NCBI GenBank assembly: GCA_038114465.1
Contig: JAYNQW010000008.1
Span: 72,873-136,872, forward strand
Direction: 5' to 3'
DNA from: CALINB01 sp938045325
GTDB taxonomy: Bacteria; Pseudomonadota; Alphaproteobacteria; Rhodospirillales; CALINB01
Length of the DNA: 64,000 nucleotides
Shown here: positions 55,475-64,000 of the stretch, in pieces
Position numbering within the stretch: position 1 is the stretch's first letter
How the letters are laid out: every line of letters begins with the position of its first letter
Program-made: the position numbers and the translations under genes
The notes under the pieces: model-generated
What the model was told of the DNA's origin: nothing
Seen by the model: only the letters and a program-made list of their open reading frames with translations
Databases searched by the model: none

Positions 55475-56386
55475 TTAAAAATCAACCCAATCGGGCTTTT
55501 GCGGTGTGACGCTGGCATCGCCAGCGCTAAACGTTGTATCCGCCTCAGTGGTTTTATCTAAATACTCGAGACGGATTAAAGCAAGGCCAAAGCCATCGAT
55601 GCTGGAGCGCATCTCGCCAACTTCTTTGCCATCCCACTGTATGGTCGTCCCTGGCGCCGGTGGTGGACCTTGAATAACAACAGGAACCAGCCTTTTTTTA
55701 ATTAAGCCACGGTGTTTCGTGCGGGCCGTGAGTTCTTGGCCGATATAACATCCTTTATTCCAATCAACGCCGTGAAGTTCATCAAATCCGTTTTCGAGCA
55801 GAATAGACTTTTCAATGATCATGTCGCGGCTGCCATCCGGTAGACCCAATTGCAAACGCAGATTGTCGTAGTCTTCTTTGCTGCCCTCAGTAATGTTCAG
55901 ACCTTGCATTATTTGTTCTGCATCTTCACGGGGGAGTATGGCCCGGATGCCCATGCCTGAATGACGCGGATCAACATAGGCAACGCCATGATGGAATGGC
56001 TTCGCCATACCGGGTTGTTCTGAAAGTTCGCAAATTTCTTCGATGCCATCGCCGAATAGGGCAACGGCAACATATTCACCGCTTTGATCGGAGATCGTTG
56101 CTTGAGCGCGCAGCTTATACATACTCAGCCGCCGGAATAGATCGTCACGCCGGGCATCCTCGCAATCGACCAGCAAGACGCCGTTTAGTTCGGCGATAAA
56201 GAAATCATGGAGGTATTTTCCTTGGGCCGTCAGCAGGGCGGCATAGATTGCCTGCTGCGCTGTCGCTTTCTCAATGTCATTGGAAATCACGCCCTGGAGG
56301 AAAGTCCTTGCCTCAGCGCCCTCTATGGCTAGGAGGCCGCGGTCATTGAGAATAACATAACGGGGCGGGGAATTTTGATAGTTCAT
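55475..56386 (-). CDS. ygfZ: YgfZ/IBA57-like folate-binding Fe-S assembly protein
   Basis: 303 residues with the GcvT-like fold. The family signature KGCYIGQE is at 211-218, with the conserved Cys C213. YgfZ helps maintain certain iron-sulfur enzymes such as MiaB with a folate cofactor. The ATG is at 56386 after GCAGGACAG. Divergent from the glycosyltransferase operon to its right across about 209 bases. Confidence 0.92.
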   Translation of the reverse strand: MNYQNSPPRYVILNDRGLLAIEGAEARTFLQGVISNDIEKATAQQAIYAALLTAQGKYLHDFFIAELNGVLLVDCEDARRDDLFRRLSMYKLRAQATISDQSGEYVAVALFGDGIEEICELSEQPGMAKPFHHGVAYVDPRHSGMGIRAILPREDAEQIMQGLNITEGSKEDYDNLRLQLGLPDGSRDMIIEKSILLENGFDELHGVDWNKGCYIGQELTARTKHRGLIKKRLVPVVIQGPPPAPGTTIQWDGKEVGEMRSSIDGFGLALIRLEYLDKTTEADTTFSAGDASVTPQKPDWVDF

Positions 56387-56595
56387 GCCTGTCCTGCTTC
56401 GTTAGAGCCCTAGAAGTAAGGGACCTTCAGATGCGCCGCAAGGGTAGACCCTAGGCAATTTCGGATCAGCAACGTATAACGGCTTGGAATGAGAGAACAA
56501 AATCTAATATTACAGCGAAAAATGCCATTGTCGGCGGCTGACGTGGCTGGCCCGGCCTGCCGAGCGGTTTGGCTTATGATTCCGGGAGCAGGCCG

Positions 56596-57558
56596 TTGAA
56601 ACGCATGCTTTTCATAACGGCGACGCGGGTTGGAGACGCGGTCTTGTCGATGGGATTATTAAATCATTTCATTGAAAAGCATCCCGGGATACAGATCACA
56701 ATTGCCTGCGGGCCGGTCGCAGCACCTTTGTTCGAGGCCGTGCCGGGTCTTGAGCGGTTGGTTGTGCTTGAAAAGAAACCGCTCTCAATGCATTGGCCGC
56801 AATTTTGGCGGTCTTGCTTCGGCCATATTTGGGACGTGCTGGTCGACCTGCGAGGTTCACCAATTTCATTTACCGTATTCGCCCGGGAGCGCTATCGCCG
56901 GGGTGATCACCGTTCGCTTGAACATCGCGTCCGGCAGCTGGCTGCTGTCGTCAATCAAATTGATAATCCGCCGGCACCGAAAATTTGGACAAATAAAGAT
57001 CATCAAAATGTGGCCGAACGGTACATCCCAAACGGCGGCCCGGTATTGGCAATTGGGCCGACGGCGAATTGGGCGGCAAAAATATGGCCCGGCGAAAAGT
57101 TTTCCGAGTTGATCCGCCGAATGACGGGGCCGGAGGGAATAATGCCCGGTGCACGGGTTGCGATCTTTGGTGCCGATAATGAGCGGCCCATTGCACAAAG
57201 TGTTATCGATTCAGTTCCGCAAGAGAAGTGCATTGACCTGCTCGGTAAAATCGATCTGTTATCGATATCTGCATGTTTGGAGCGGTGCGCGCTTTATATC
57301 GGCAATGATTCCGGACTCATGCACATTGCAGCAGCTTCTGGTGTTCCTACATTAGGATTATTCGGGCCGAGCCAAGATGTCTATTATGCCCCCTGGGGAA
57401 GTTATTGTGATGTTGTTCGAAGCGTCCCGTACATGGATATTTTCCCGGCTGATTTTGACCATAGAACGTCCGGAACTTTGATGGAAAGCTTAAGCGTTGA
57501 AGCTGTAGAAGACGCGGCACAGCGTTTGTGGCAACGGGCAGGTGAAGGTGTAGCATGA
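56596..57558 (+). CDS. GT9 heptosyltransferase-like glycosyltransferase
   Basis: About 320 residues of the ADP-heptose:LPS heptosyltransferase family (WaaC/WaaF-like). It shows TRVGDAVLSMGLL at the N terminus and GNDSGLMHIAAASGVPTLGLFG near 240, the donor site. The TTG at 56596 follows GGGAG and is preferred; an ATG at 56605 or TTG at 56569 are alternatives. First of five overlapping genes for lipopolysaccharide or related glycan assembly. Confidence 0.85.
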   Translation: MKRMLFITATRVGDAVLSMGLLNHFIEKHPGIQITIACGPVAAPLFEAVPGLERLVVLEKKPLSMHWPQFWRSCFGHIWDVLVDLRGSPISFTVFARERYRRGDHRSLEHRVRQLAAVVNQIDNPPAPKIWTNKDHQNVAERYIPNGGPVLAIGPTANWAAKIWPGEKFSELIRRMTGPEGIMPGARVAIFGADNERPIAQSVIDSVPQEKCIDLLGKIDLLSISACLERCALYIGNDSGLMHIAAASGVPTLGLFGPSQDVYYAPWGSYCDVVRSVPYMDIFPADFDHRTSGTLMESLSVEAVEDAAQRLWQRAGEGVA

Positions 57559-58322
57559 ACCAGTCCCATGCAGTAAAGCTGACGGCTTTGATCACGGTTC
57601 ATAATGAAGAGGACCGCTTAGCCGAATGTCTCGATCATTTGACCTTCGCCGATGAAATTGTCGTGCTGTTGGACGACTGCACGGATGATTCGATGGAAAT
57701 TGCGCTTCGCTACACGGACCAAATCATTGAGGGGTCTTGGGAACGGGAAGGGCCGCGGCGCAATGCAGGTATCGATGCCTGCCAGGGCCCATGGATTTTG
57801 GAAGTTGATGCCGATGAACACGTGCCGCAAGCATTGGCGGAAGAAATATGCGAAGTTATTTCATCAACAGAATATGATTGGCATGAAATTCTCGTCGATA
57901 ATTATATCGGCGATAAGCTCGTCCGCCATGGATGGGGCGCTTCTTATGGCAAGGCCGCTTATCCCGGGTTATTTCGAAAAGGCGTCAAAAAATGGGGAGA
58001 CCAGAGAGTTCATCCGCGTCTCGAATGGTCCGGTCGTAAGGGCCCGATGCTCAAGAATAGAACTAACCATTACGTCGACCGGGGCATATCCGATATGATT
58101 CGCCGACTCGATAGCTACTCAACCGCCCGGGCTAAAGATTTACGGGAATCAGGTCAAATTGGATCGACGTTGAATAACCTGCGGCGGTTTTATAGCCGGT
58201 TTTTTAAATGTTATGTGATGCGCAAAGGATACCGGGAAGGAGGCTACGGGTTGCTGATCGCGATTTTTGCCGGTTTATATCCGTTATTGTCACATCTCAA
58301 AGCGCGTCTTGAGAAGGAATAG
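57555..58322 (+). CDS. GT2 glycosyltransferase (WaaE/KdtX-like)
   Basis: 255 residues, GT-A fold. ITVHNEEDRLAECL opens the nucleotide domain, DDCTDDS and EVDADEHV carry the donor and metal Asp residues, and a C-terminal helical hairpin (GLLIAIFAGLYPLL) may attach it to the membrane. It resembles the beta-1,4-glucosyltransferase of LPS inner core. Start overlaps the previous stop (ATGA). Confidence 0.85.
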   Translation: MNQSHAVKLTALITVHNEEDRLAECLDHLTFADEIVVLLDDCTDDSMEIALRYTDQIIEGSWEREGPRRNAGIDACQGPWILEVDADEHVPQALAEEICEVISSTEYDWHEILVDNYIGDKLVRHGWGASYGKAAYPGLFRKGVKKWGDQRVHPRLEWSGRKGPMLKNRTNHYVDRGISDMIRRLDSYSTARAKDLRESGQIGSTLNNLRRFYSRFFKCYVMRKGYREGGYGLLIAIFAGLYPLLSHLKARLEKE

Positions 58323-58328
58323 ATTTCG

Positions 58329-59378
58329 ATGGCGCGCATCGTCATGGCTGATGACGGCATTACCTTCGATGGCAAGGTCTTTGAAACGAAGCCGTTAGGC
58401 GGGGTTGAATCCTCTTTTGTTTGTCTTGCCGAAGCGCTGGCGAAACGCGGCCATGATGTTGCTGTTTACAACAAATGCCAGGGTCGCATCGTTCACAATG
58501 GTGTTGAATGGGTGCCGATCGACACAGAGCTTCCCTATGGCGCGATGCCGGAACAGGCGGATCTTTACATTGCTAACCGTGGTGACCGGCTCATCCCGTT
58601 AGTCCCTCAAGCAAAGCACACCGTGTTCTGGATCCATAATCCGGCGCAGTATCTTCTGAAATGGCGCTATTTGTGGAAGTTATGGCGCCGCCGCCCGATG
58701 ATCGTGTTTATTGGCACTTATCATGCGGGGACCTACCCCACGTGGGCCCCGGACGGGGGGCGGATGGTTATTCCCTACGGCATCCCCGAACCGTTTCGTC
58801 ATGCCGAAACGGCGCCCGCACCACCGGGGCCGCGGGCGGTTTTTACGTCCAATCCCCTACGCTCCTTGGATTGGCTGCTGGACATTTGGTCGCGCGGCAT
58901 ATATCCCCATGTGCCCCAAGCCGAGCTGCATGTTTTTGCCGGTGCCGCTGTGTACGGTAGCGTCGGTGATGCGAAAGCGAAGCAAATGAATGATGTTTTA
59001 GAGCGGGCACAAAGCATGAAACAGGAAGGTGTCGTTGTGCGGGGACCTGCACCGAAGCAACAGCTTATTGAAGAATTACGGAATTCCCGCGTGATGCTTT
59101 ATCGTGGCGATTTAAATGAAACGTTTTGCCTGGCAGTCGGCGAGGCACAAGCTATGGGTGTGCCGACCGTCGTTCAAAGCATTGGCTCGGTTGTAGAGCG
59201 CGTTGTCGATGGTGTGACGGGATTTGTTGCCGAAGATGACCAAGCCTTTATTCAGGCAGCCCGTGATTTGTTGACGAATGATCAATTATGGCTTGAACAA
59301 CATCAGGCGGCATTGAAAACGCAACGGCAATGGAGTTGGGACGATGCCGCGGGTGCTTTTGAAGGGATTTTGGCCTGA
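58329..59378 (+). CDS. GT4-type glycosyltransferase
   Basis: 349 residues, GT-B fold, retaining GT4 style: PLGGVESSFVCLAEALAKRGHDV at the acceptor side and the donor region around LNETFCLAVGEAQAMGVPTV with the Glu of the E-x7-E pattern. Sugar and acceptor are unknown; an LPS or capsular oligosaccharide is likely from context. Six bases after the GT2 gene; the stop overlaps the next start (TGATG). Confidence 0.82.
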   Translation: MARIVMADDGITFDGKVFETKPLGGVESSFVCLAEALAKRGHDVAVYNKCQGRIVHNGVEWVPIDTELPYGAMPEQADLYIANRGDRLIPLVPQAKHTVFWIHNPAQYLLKWRYLWKLWRRRPMIVFIGTYHAGTYPTWAPDGGRMVIPYGIPEPFRHAETAPAPPGPRAVFTSNPLRSLDWLLDIWSRGIYPHVPQAELHVFAGAAVYGSVGDAKAKQMNDVLERAQSMKQEGVVVRGPAPKQQLIEELRNSRVMLYRGDLNETFCLAVGEAQAMGVPTVVQSIGSVVERVVDGVTGFVAEDDQAFIQAARDLLTNDQLWLEQHQAALKTQRQWSWDDAAGAFEGILA

Positions 59379-60427
59379 TGCGAGTCCTTCAAGCGATGGC
59401 CGGTGCGCCCTATGGCGGTGCAGAAGCGTTTTTTACCCGCCTTGTCATCGCGTTGCATCAAGCGGGGCTTGAACAACGCGTCCTGATGCGCCCCAATGAA
59501 GCCCGTGAAACAATTTTGCAGGACAACGGTATTCGGCCCATGTTGGCGCGATTTGGCGGCGCCTTGGATATCACGACCCGGTATACGTTCAAAAGCCAAA
59601 TAAAAGATTTTAAGCCTGACATAGTGATGACATGGATGAACCGCGCGACACATTTTTGTCCAAGCACGGGTGCAAAAGGTGGTGAGAAAGGTTCGTTCGT
59701 TCATATCGCCCGGCTCGGGGGATACTACGATCTCAAGTATTATAAAAGCTGCGATCATCTGATCGGTAATACGGAAGATATCGTGCAGTATTTAACGCAA
59801 TCGGGCTGGCCGCAGGAACGGGCGCATTACTTGCCGAATTTCGTTGCCGGTAAACAAGGGAAACCGATTGACCGAGGCAAACTGTACACGCCGAAAAATA
59901 CAACGCTTATTCTCGGCTTGGGCCGGTTGCACCCGAACAAAGCGTTCGACACGCTTCTTGAGGCGGTTTCGCGCGTGCCCAATACTTATTTATGGATCGC
60001 CGGGGAAGGGCCGGAGCGCGAGAAGCTGGAATCGTTGGCCGAGAAGCTAGCGATTAAGCCGCGTGTGCGGTTTTTGGGTTGGCGCGAAGATGCCGCTGAT
60101 TTGTTGGCCACATGCGATATTTTTGTTTGCCCGTCCCGGCACGAACCACTCGGCAATGTCGTGATTGAAGCCTGGGCGCAGTCAAAGCCCGTTGTTGCCG
60201 CCGATGGCCTTGGTCCCGGGACGCTGATTGAACATATGGAGACAGGCCTGCTTGTGCCTGTCGATGACGCGCCGATGATGGGGCGTGCCATCCGGCATGT
60301 GATAGAGAATGATGATGTGCGCGAGCGAATCGCGCGGCAAGGAAACGACGTTTATCAAGAGCATTTTATGGAAAGCCAAGTCGTCGATAAATACATGTCG
60401 TTTTTTGAAGAACGGTTGAAGGACTGA
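59378..60427 (+). CDS. GT4-type glycosyltransferase
   Basis: 349 residues, GT-B. The N terminus YGGAEAFFTRLVIALHQAGLEQ and the C-terminal donor site FVCPSRHEPLGNVVIEAWAQSKPVV (E-x7-E) are clear. Together with the previous gene it probably adds two successive sugars in the same glycan. Both ends overlap neighbours by one base (TGATG), which implies coupled translation. Confidence 0.84.
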   Translation: MRVLQAMAGAPYGGAEAFFTRLVIALHQAGLEQRVLMRPNEARETILQDNGIRPMLARFGGALDITTRYTFKSQIKDFKPDIVMTWMNRATHFCPSTGAKGGEKGSFVHIARLGGYYDLKYYKSCDHLIGNTEDIVQYLTQSGWPQERAHYLPNFVAGKQGKPIDRGKLYTPKNTTLILGLGRLHPNKAFDTLLEAVSRVPNTYLWIAGEGPEREKLESLAEKLAIKPRVRFLGWREDAADLLATCDIFVCPSRHEPLGNVVIEAWAQSKPVVAADGLGPGTLIEHMETGLLVPVDDAPMMGRAIRHVIENDDVRERIARQGNDVYQEHFMESQVVDKYMSFFEERLKD

Positions 60428-62214
60428 TGTGCGGTATCGCTGGCATGATGTCGCTCGACGGCGTAACGCCGGATGACGCGGCTCTTGATGCTTTAGTCGA
60501 TGCGCTTCGCCACCGTGGCCCAGATGGTGAAGGCCGCTTTGCCGCCGGCGGTGTCGGTCTCATTCAAACCCGCCTTGCGATTATCGATCTCAATACCGGT
60601 GATCAACCGCTCTATGCCGAACAAAGCGGTGGCGAGCAGTGTGTTTTGGTCGGTAACGGTGAAATCTATAATTACGTCGAGTTGCGCGAGGAATTAGGCA
60701 CGGGACTGTTTAAGACCCAATCGGATTGCGAGCCGCCGCTGCAGCTTTACCTAAAACACGGTCCGGACTATCCCCGCTACTTGCGCGGTATGTATGCACT
60801 TGCCGTTTACGATGCCGCCCGGCGGCAATTGATTGTGTCGCGCGATCCGCTGGGGATTAAGCCGTTGTATTACACAGAGACGTCCAGCGGGTTTTGTTTT
60901 GCCTCCGAGCCGCAGGCCCTGATCAAGGCGGGGCTTGTGCAGCCGAATGTTTGCGAAAAATCCATTCATGAATTGTTGCAGTTACAGTTTAGTTGCGGCC
61001 CGCAAACGGCGTTTGAAAATATTCATCGCGTGTTGCCGGGTGAGACCCTTGTCGTTGAGAACGGCCGGATCGTCGGGCGGCATAAAATCAATGCATTGCC
61101 GGAAGAAAGACCGCGTGATCAAAGTTTAGATGAAGCGCTTCATCGACTGGACGAGGTGTTTGCCGAATCGGTTGAACTGCACCAGCGCGCCGATGTGCCT
61201 TACGGTATGTTTCTCTCCGGCGGCGTTGATTCATCAGCCGTGCTGGCCATGATGAAGCGGTTAAACGCTGAACCGGTTCATGCCTTTACCGCCGGATTTG
61301 CCGATAGCACCGTGCACGACGAGCGCGCTCAGGCCCGCCGCATCGCTAAGGTTGTCGGTGCGAAGCATACGGAAGTGGAATTTACCGAATCCGATTTTTG
61401 GACGCTGTTGCCGCGCGCCGCCGCGGCGATGGATGATCCGGCTGCCGATTATGCGGTGTTGCCGAGCTATAAGCTTGCTCAAGCCGCGAAAGAGGCAGGC
61501 TTAAAAGTTATTTTAACTGGTGAGGGCGGGGATGAGCTTTTTGCCGGCTACGGCCGTTACCGGCGCGCACGCCGGTTAAAGCTTTTTGGTGGTCGGCCGA
61601 TGCGCCATCGCGGCATTCTCGAGGGGCTTGGCGTTCTCCGCCAAGAGACTGATTCTTTTCACTGGCGTGACGGCATTGCCGCGGTTGAGCACGATGCTGG
61701 GACTGCAGGCCTAACGGCGCTGCAGGCGGCGCAGGCAACCGACTGTGCCGATTGGCTGCCTCATGATCTTCTGACCAAGCTCGATCGCTGCTTGATGGCC
61801 TTCGGCGTGGAAGGCCGGGTGCCGTTTCTCGACCAAAGGATGGCCGAGTTTGCTTTCACACTCCCGGATCACTTGAAGGTGAGGCGCGGTATGGGGAAAT
61901 GGCTGTTACGCACATGGCTGGATCGGCATTTACCGGAAGCCGCCCCGTTTGCGCGTAAACGCGGTTTCACGGTACCGGTCGGCGCGTGGATTGCTACGCG
62001 GGCTGCTGAAATCGGACCGCTAGTTGCAAAACAGCCGGGCGTCGAAGAGTTGTGTGATCCAAAAGCGGTCGTGAATCTCTTTAATTCTGTTGCCTCAAAT
62101 CAGAACGGCCAGTCTGCTAAGGCGGCGTGGACGTTGGTATTTTATGCGCTATGGCATCAAACACATATATTAAATAAAGCGCCTGCAAAAAGCGTACAGG
62201 AATCACTTGCGTAA
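60427..62214 (+). CDS. asnB: AsnB-type glutamine amidotransferase (asparagine synthase-like)
   Basis: 595 residues: a Ntn glutaminase domain with catalytic C2 (MCGIAG) and a synthetase domain with the ATP loop MFLSGGVDSSA near 260. It could make asparagine, but in surface-glycan operons AsnB paralogues often amidate uronic or other sugar acids; its tight coupling to glycosyltransferase genes favours that role here. Length and motifs are complete. Confidence 0.9.
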   Translation: MCGIAGMMSLDGVTPDDAALDALVDALRHRGPDGEGRFAAGGVGLIQTRLAIIDLNTGDQPLYAEQSGGEQCVLVGNGEIYNYVELREELGTGLFKTQSDCEPPLQLYLKHGPDYPRYLRGMYALAVYDAARRQLIVSRDPLGIKPLYYTETSSGFCFASEPQALIKAGLVQPNVCEKSIHELLQLQFSCGPQTAFENIHRVLPGETLVVENGRIVGRHKINALPEERPRDQSLDEALHRLDEVFAESVELHQRADVPYGMFLSGGVDSSAVLAMMKRLNAEPVHAFTAGFADSTVHDERAQARRIAKVVGAKHTEVEFTESDFWTLLPRAAAAMDDPAADYAVLPSYKLAQAAKEAGLKVILTGEGGDELFAGYGRYRRARRLKLFGGRPMRHRGILEGLGVLRQETDSFHWRDGIAAVEHDAGTAGLTALQAAQATDCADWLPHDLLTKLDRCLMAFGVEGRVPFLDQRMAEFAFTLPDHLKVRRGMGKWLLRTWLDRHLPEAAPFARKRGFTVPVGAWIATRAAEIGPLVAKQPGVEELCDPKAVVNLFNSVASNQNGQSAKAAWTLVFYALWHQTHILNKAPAKSVQESLA

Positions 62215-62516
62215 AGTCTTGAGACTTATACGCAATTTAAGGCGCAAATCTTTGGACTCTCTCTCTCTCTCTCTCTCTCCGCGTGTTAAAATTTAGCAAT
62301 AAGATAAAGCAGCGGAGGCAGGGCGCTTAGCATTTTACCAGGAACGGCCAGTCGGCAATTCGGACAAAATTAAAAAACTCCGATGGCGTCATATTCTCGC
62401 CACATTGCGTGAATAGGTTATGTTTCAGATAAAATTAAAGGGCTCGGGCTTTTTTCGCCTGACGCTTTTAGTGCTTTTCAGATTTTGGATTTAATTTTGT
62501 CATTGGGGGGTAAACA
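62215..62516. other. Gene-free region with dinucleotide repeat
   Basis: About 300 bases between asnB and the secreted protein gene. It must hold the latter's promoter. It contains the (CT) tract described separately; otherwise AT-rich with no gene. Confidence 0.6.
62257..62279 (+). repeat. (CT)11.5 dinucleotide tract
   Basis: An uninterrupted CT run of 23 bases, 237 bases ahead of the next gene's start. Such tracts change length by slippage. Confidence 0.95.
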
Positions 62517-63932
62517 ATGACCAAAGCGCTTCTTCGGGCAATTCTGCTCGCGATCTTCTTTATTTCCGCTGGTTCTCTCGTTGCCGCGCCGAACGCACAG
62601 GCCGTCAAATTTCAAGACGAGCTCGATAAGGCTGTCGCCGCCGGGGCGATGAAAGCCGCTCAGTCGTCGGCGCTCAAGAACCTCTTTAAAGGCGCGAGTA
62701 AGCTGCCGGGCCTCAATATCTCCAACGTGAAAACGGCAAACGGTGCGATGACCGCCGACGTTCGTTTCATCGGCATCAATTGGAATTTATTGGCCTACAG
62801 CGGCGGTGGTGCCAAATCCACGTTCATCGCCTTCGGTCCGAAGAAGATTTTTAAATTCAAAGATATCTTTAAAAAGGCTCCCGGCATCGAGCTCTTGGAT
62901 ACGATTAAGTTTGATGATCAATTATTAGCTTTTGCTGTCGGCGATGTTGAGATCGAGAGCAAGGATTTGCCCGCCAATGCTCGCGCCATCGTTGGCAAGT
63001 TTTTCGAAAGCAGCACATTTACACTTAAGGTTCCGCAAGGCCTGACGAATTTCGCGACGTTTAATCTTGGCAACGCGAAGCCGCTGAACGACGCCATTAA
63101 ATTCCTCGGCGGTAAATCAGCCAAAGTGTTCACGAACATTTCCGTGATTGGTAACGTGCTTGATAATTTGTTGGATGGAAAACCGCCCGCACCGGAAATC
63201 GTCATGCGTGCGGATTTGCCCACCTTCCGCCCTAGTATCGGCGGCAAAATCACTTTGCCCGCCGACGTTCAGTTCTCATTACTCTCCACGTTATCGTTGC
63301 AAGGCCGCAAGGCGAAAGACTCGCCGACCAAGCGTCCGATCGTTAAAGGCGTGTCGATGGGCTTTGAGGGCACGACCAAGTTTCGCATCGGCAAACAAGA
63401 TGTCGATATCAACCTTGAAACGGCCATTAAACAATCAACCGGTGCGCCGGAAATTTCCGTCACCGCGAGCACCTTTAAAGATCAACCGTGGAAACGCGCG
63501 TTCGGTGTCAAGTGGCTGACGATACAAGATTACCGCATGACGTTCGGCCAGGAAGCCGACTCCGTTAAAGTTGGTATCGGCGGCAAAACGACGTTCGGTA
63601 AAAAATCTCTGGATTTATTTACATTAGCGGCCGTTTCGGCCAAGACCATCGGTATTCCTATTCCGGAGAAAATCAATCTCGCCATTGATGACGGTCCCGA
63701 TAAAGTCGGTTCCATCGGCATGCGAGATATCGCCTCCGTGTTTCTCGAAATGGTCAAGGCGTCCGGCGGCAATAAAAACATGAAGTTGCCGAAACAGTTT
63801 CCGGATATCGCCATTGCCGGCACGAAGAAAGGTGAGGGGCCCAATATCGCTTTGACGCTGAAAGCATCGGGCGAAACCGGCATCGACATGGGCGGCTGTC
63901 TAGCCCCCTGGTTATGTACCAGTTTGTTGTAG
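62517..63932 (+). CDS. Secreted protein of unknown function, cut by an insertion sequence
   Basis: An exported protein: signal peptide ALLRAILLAIFFISAGSL ending near NAQA, then a body of beta-rich repeats (for example SIGGKITLPADVQFSL, KVGIGGKTTFGKKSLDLF). I do not recognise a family; residues look like a beta-solenoid or sheet-rich surface protein. The genuine reading ends near 63896 (GIDMGG); the last 11 codons (CLAPWLCTSLL) come from the end of an insertion sequence, so the natural C terminus lies beyond the window or is lost. A GGGGGG box precedes the ATG. Its product may still fold in part but is probably inactive. Confidence 0.75.
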   Translation: MTKALLRAILLAIFFISAGSLVAAPNAQAVKFQDELDKAVAAGAMKAAQSSALKNLFKGASKLPGLNISNVKTANGAMTADVRFIGINWNLLAYSGGGAKSTFIAFGPKKIFKFKDIFKKAPGIELLDTIKFDDQLLAFAVGDVEIESKDLPANARAIVGKFFESSTFTLKVPQGLTNFATFNLGNAKPLNDAIKFLGGKSAKVFTNISVIGNVLDNLLDGKPPAPEIVMRADLPTFRPSIGGKITLPADVQFSLLSTLSLQGRKAKDSPTKRPIVKGVSMGFEGTTKFRIGKQDVDINLETAIKQSTGAPEISVTASTFKDQPWKRAFGVKWLTIQDYRMTFGQEADSVKVGIGGKTTFGKKSLDLFTLAAVSAKTIGIPIPEKINLAIDDGPDKVGSIGMRDIASVFLEMVKASGGNKNMKLPKQFPDIAIAGTKKGEGPNIALTLKASGETGIDMGGCLAPWLCTSLL

Positions 63933-64000
63933 AGTTTCTGGCACGGGTGGTCTCATATTCAGCGCCTGGTGTGGCCGGATGTGATTGTACTGCCTGAGCC
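63897..64000 (-). mobile_element. Right-edge insertion sequence, IS3 type (partial)
   Basis: The likely element end is TGTCTAGCCCCCTGG at 63897, in the reading frame of the preceding gene. IS3-type elements begin with TG. The rest lies to the right of the window, so neither the other end nor a target duplication can be seen. Confidence 0.6.
63912..64000 (-). CDS. Transposase, C-terminal fragment (IS3-like integrase core)
   Basis: The last 28 residues of a transposase read on the minus strand, LRQYNHIRPHQALNMRPPVP and then ETLQQTGT before TAA. RPHQALN is the usual C-terminal signature of the DDE integrase core in IS3-family OrfB proteins. The rest of the gene is outside the window. Confidence 0.75.
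   Translation of the reverse strand, partial: LRQYNHIRPHQALNMRPPVPETLQQTGT

Overview
The window reads as chromosome of an alphaproteobacterium, probably a marine Rhodospirillales-type organism (moderate GC by eye, not computed). Pointers: the end of the division cluster (ftsQ-ftsA-ftsZ followed by lpxC, bamD, recN, ligA); an F0 ATP synthase operon with two b-type subunits (atpI-B-E-F'-F) and no F1 genes beside it; dciA-dsbA-smc opposite mutY; a DUF2336 protein; pyruvate phosphate dikinase after glyQS; and many TPR-enzyme fusions.

Layout. 0-10 kb: division and envelope genes on the plus strand, a strong hairpin between ftsZ and lpxC, then a c-di-GMP-type PilZ protein. 10-16 kb: small stress, redox and hypothetical genes, among them a secreted protein whose signal peptide is out of frame at a six-base homopolymer, and the F0 operon on the minus strand. 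16-28 kb: smc-dsbA-dciA, mutY, apt, a DUF2336 protein, an orphan TRAP binding protein, a pair of perfect inverted DnaA boxes, and a coupled fetA-fetB-glycerophosphodiesterase-phosphatase group.

28.5-39.2 kb is the most distinctive part. Eight minus-strand genes lie almost end to end: two TPR/2OG-Fe(II) oxygenases, two TPR/GT-B glycosyltransferases, a GT9-like protein, a dTDP-glucose 4,6-dehydratase, a SAM methyltransferase, and a fusion of a 2OG-Fe(II) oxygenase with a DxD glycosyltransferase. Together they look like an undescribed hydroxylate-and-glycosylate modification system for a protein or surface glycan. An OprP-like porin is transcribed divergently, followed by a strong terminator, tRNA-Pro(CGG) and a TPR/TylF-type methyltransferase.

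43-56 kb: ispB, a DUF2007 protein, a TrmN6-like methylase, an S49 peptidase, glyQS, ppdK, a methyltransferase divergent from an XRE regulator, a beta-hydroxyacid dehydrogenase, a TauD-type dioxygenase and ygfZ. An 18-bp motif before the XRE gene recurs (17 of 18 identical) before the DUF2336 gene 30 kb away.

56.6-64 kb: a tightly coupled LPS/glycan operon (GT9, GT2, two GT4, an AsnB-type amidotransferase), a (CT)11.5 tract, and a large secreted protein of unknown function cut by an IS3-type insertion sequence that runs off the right edge.
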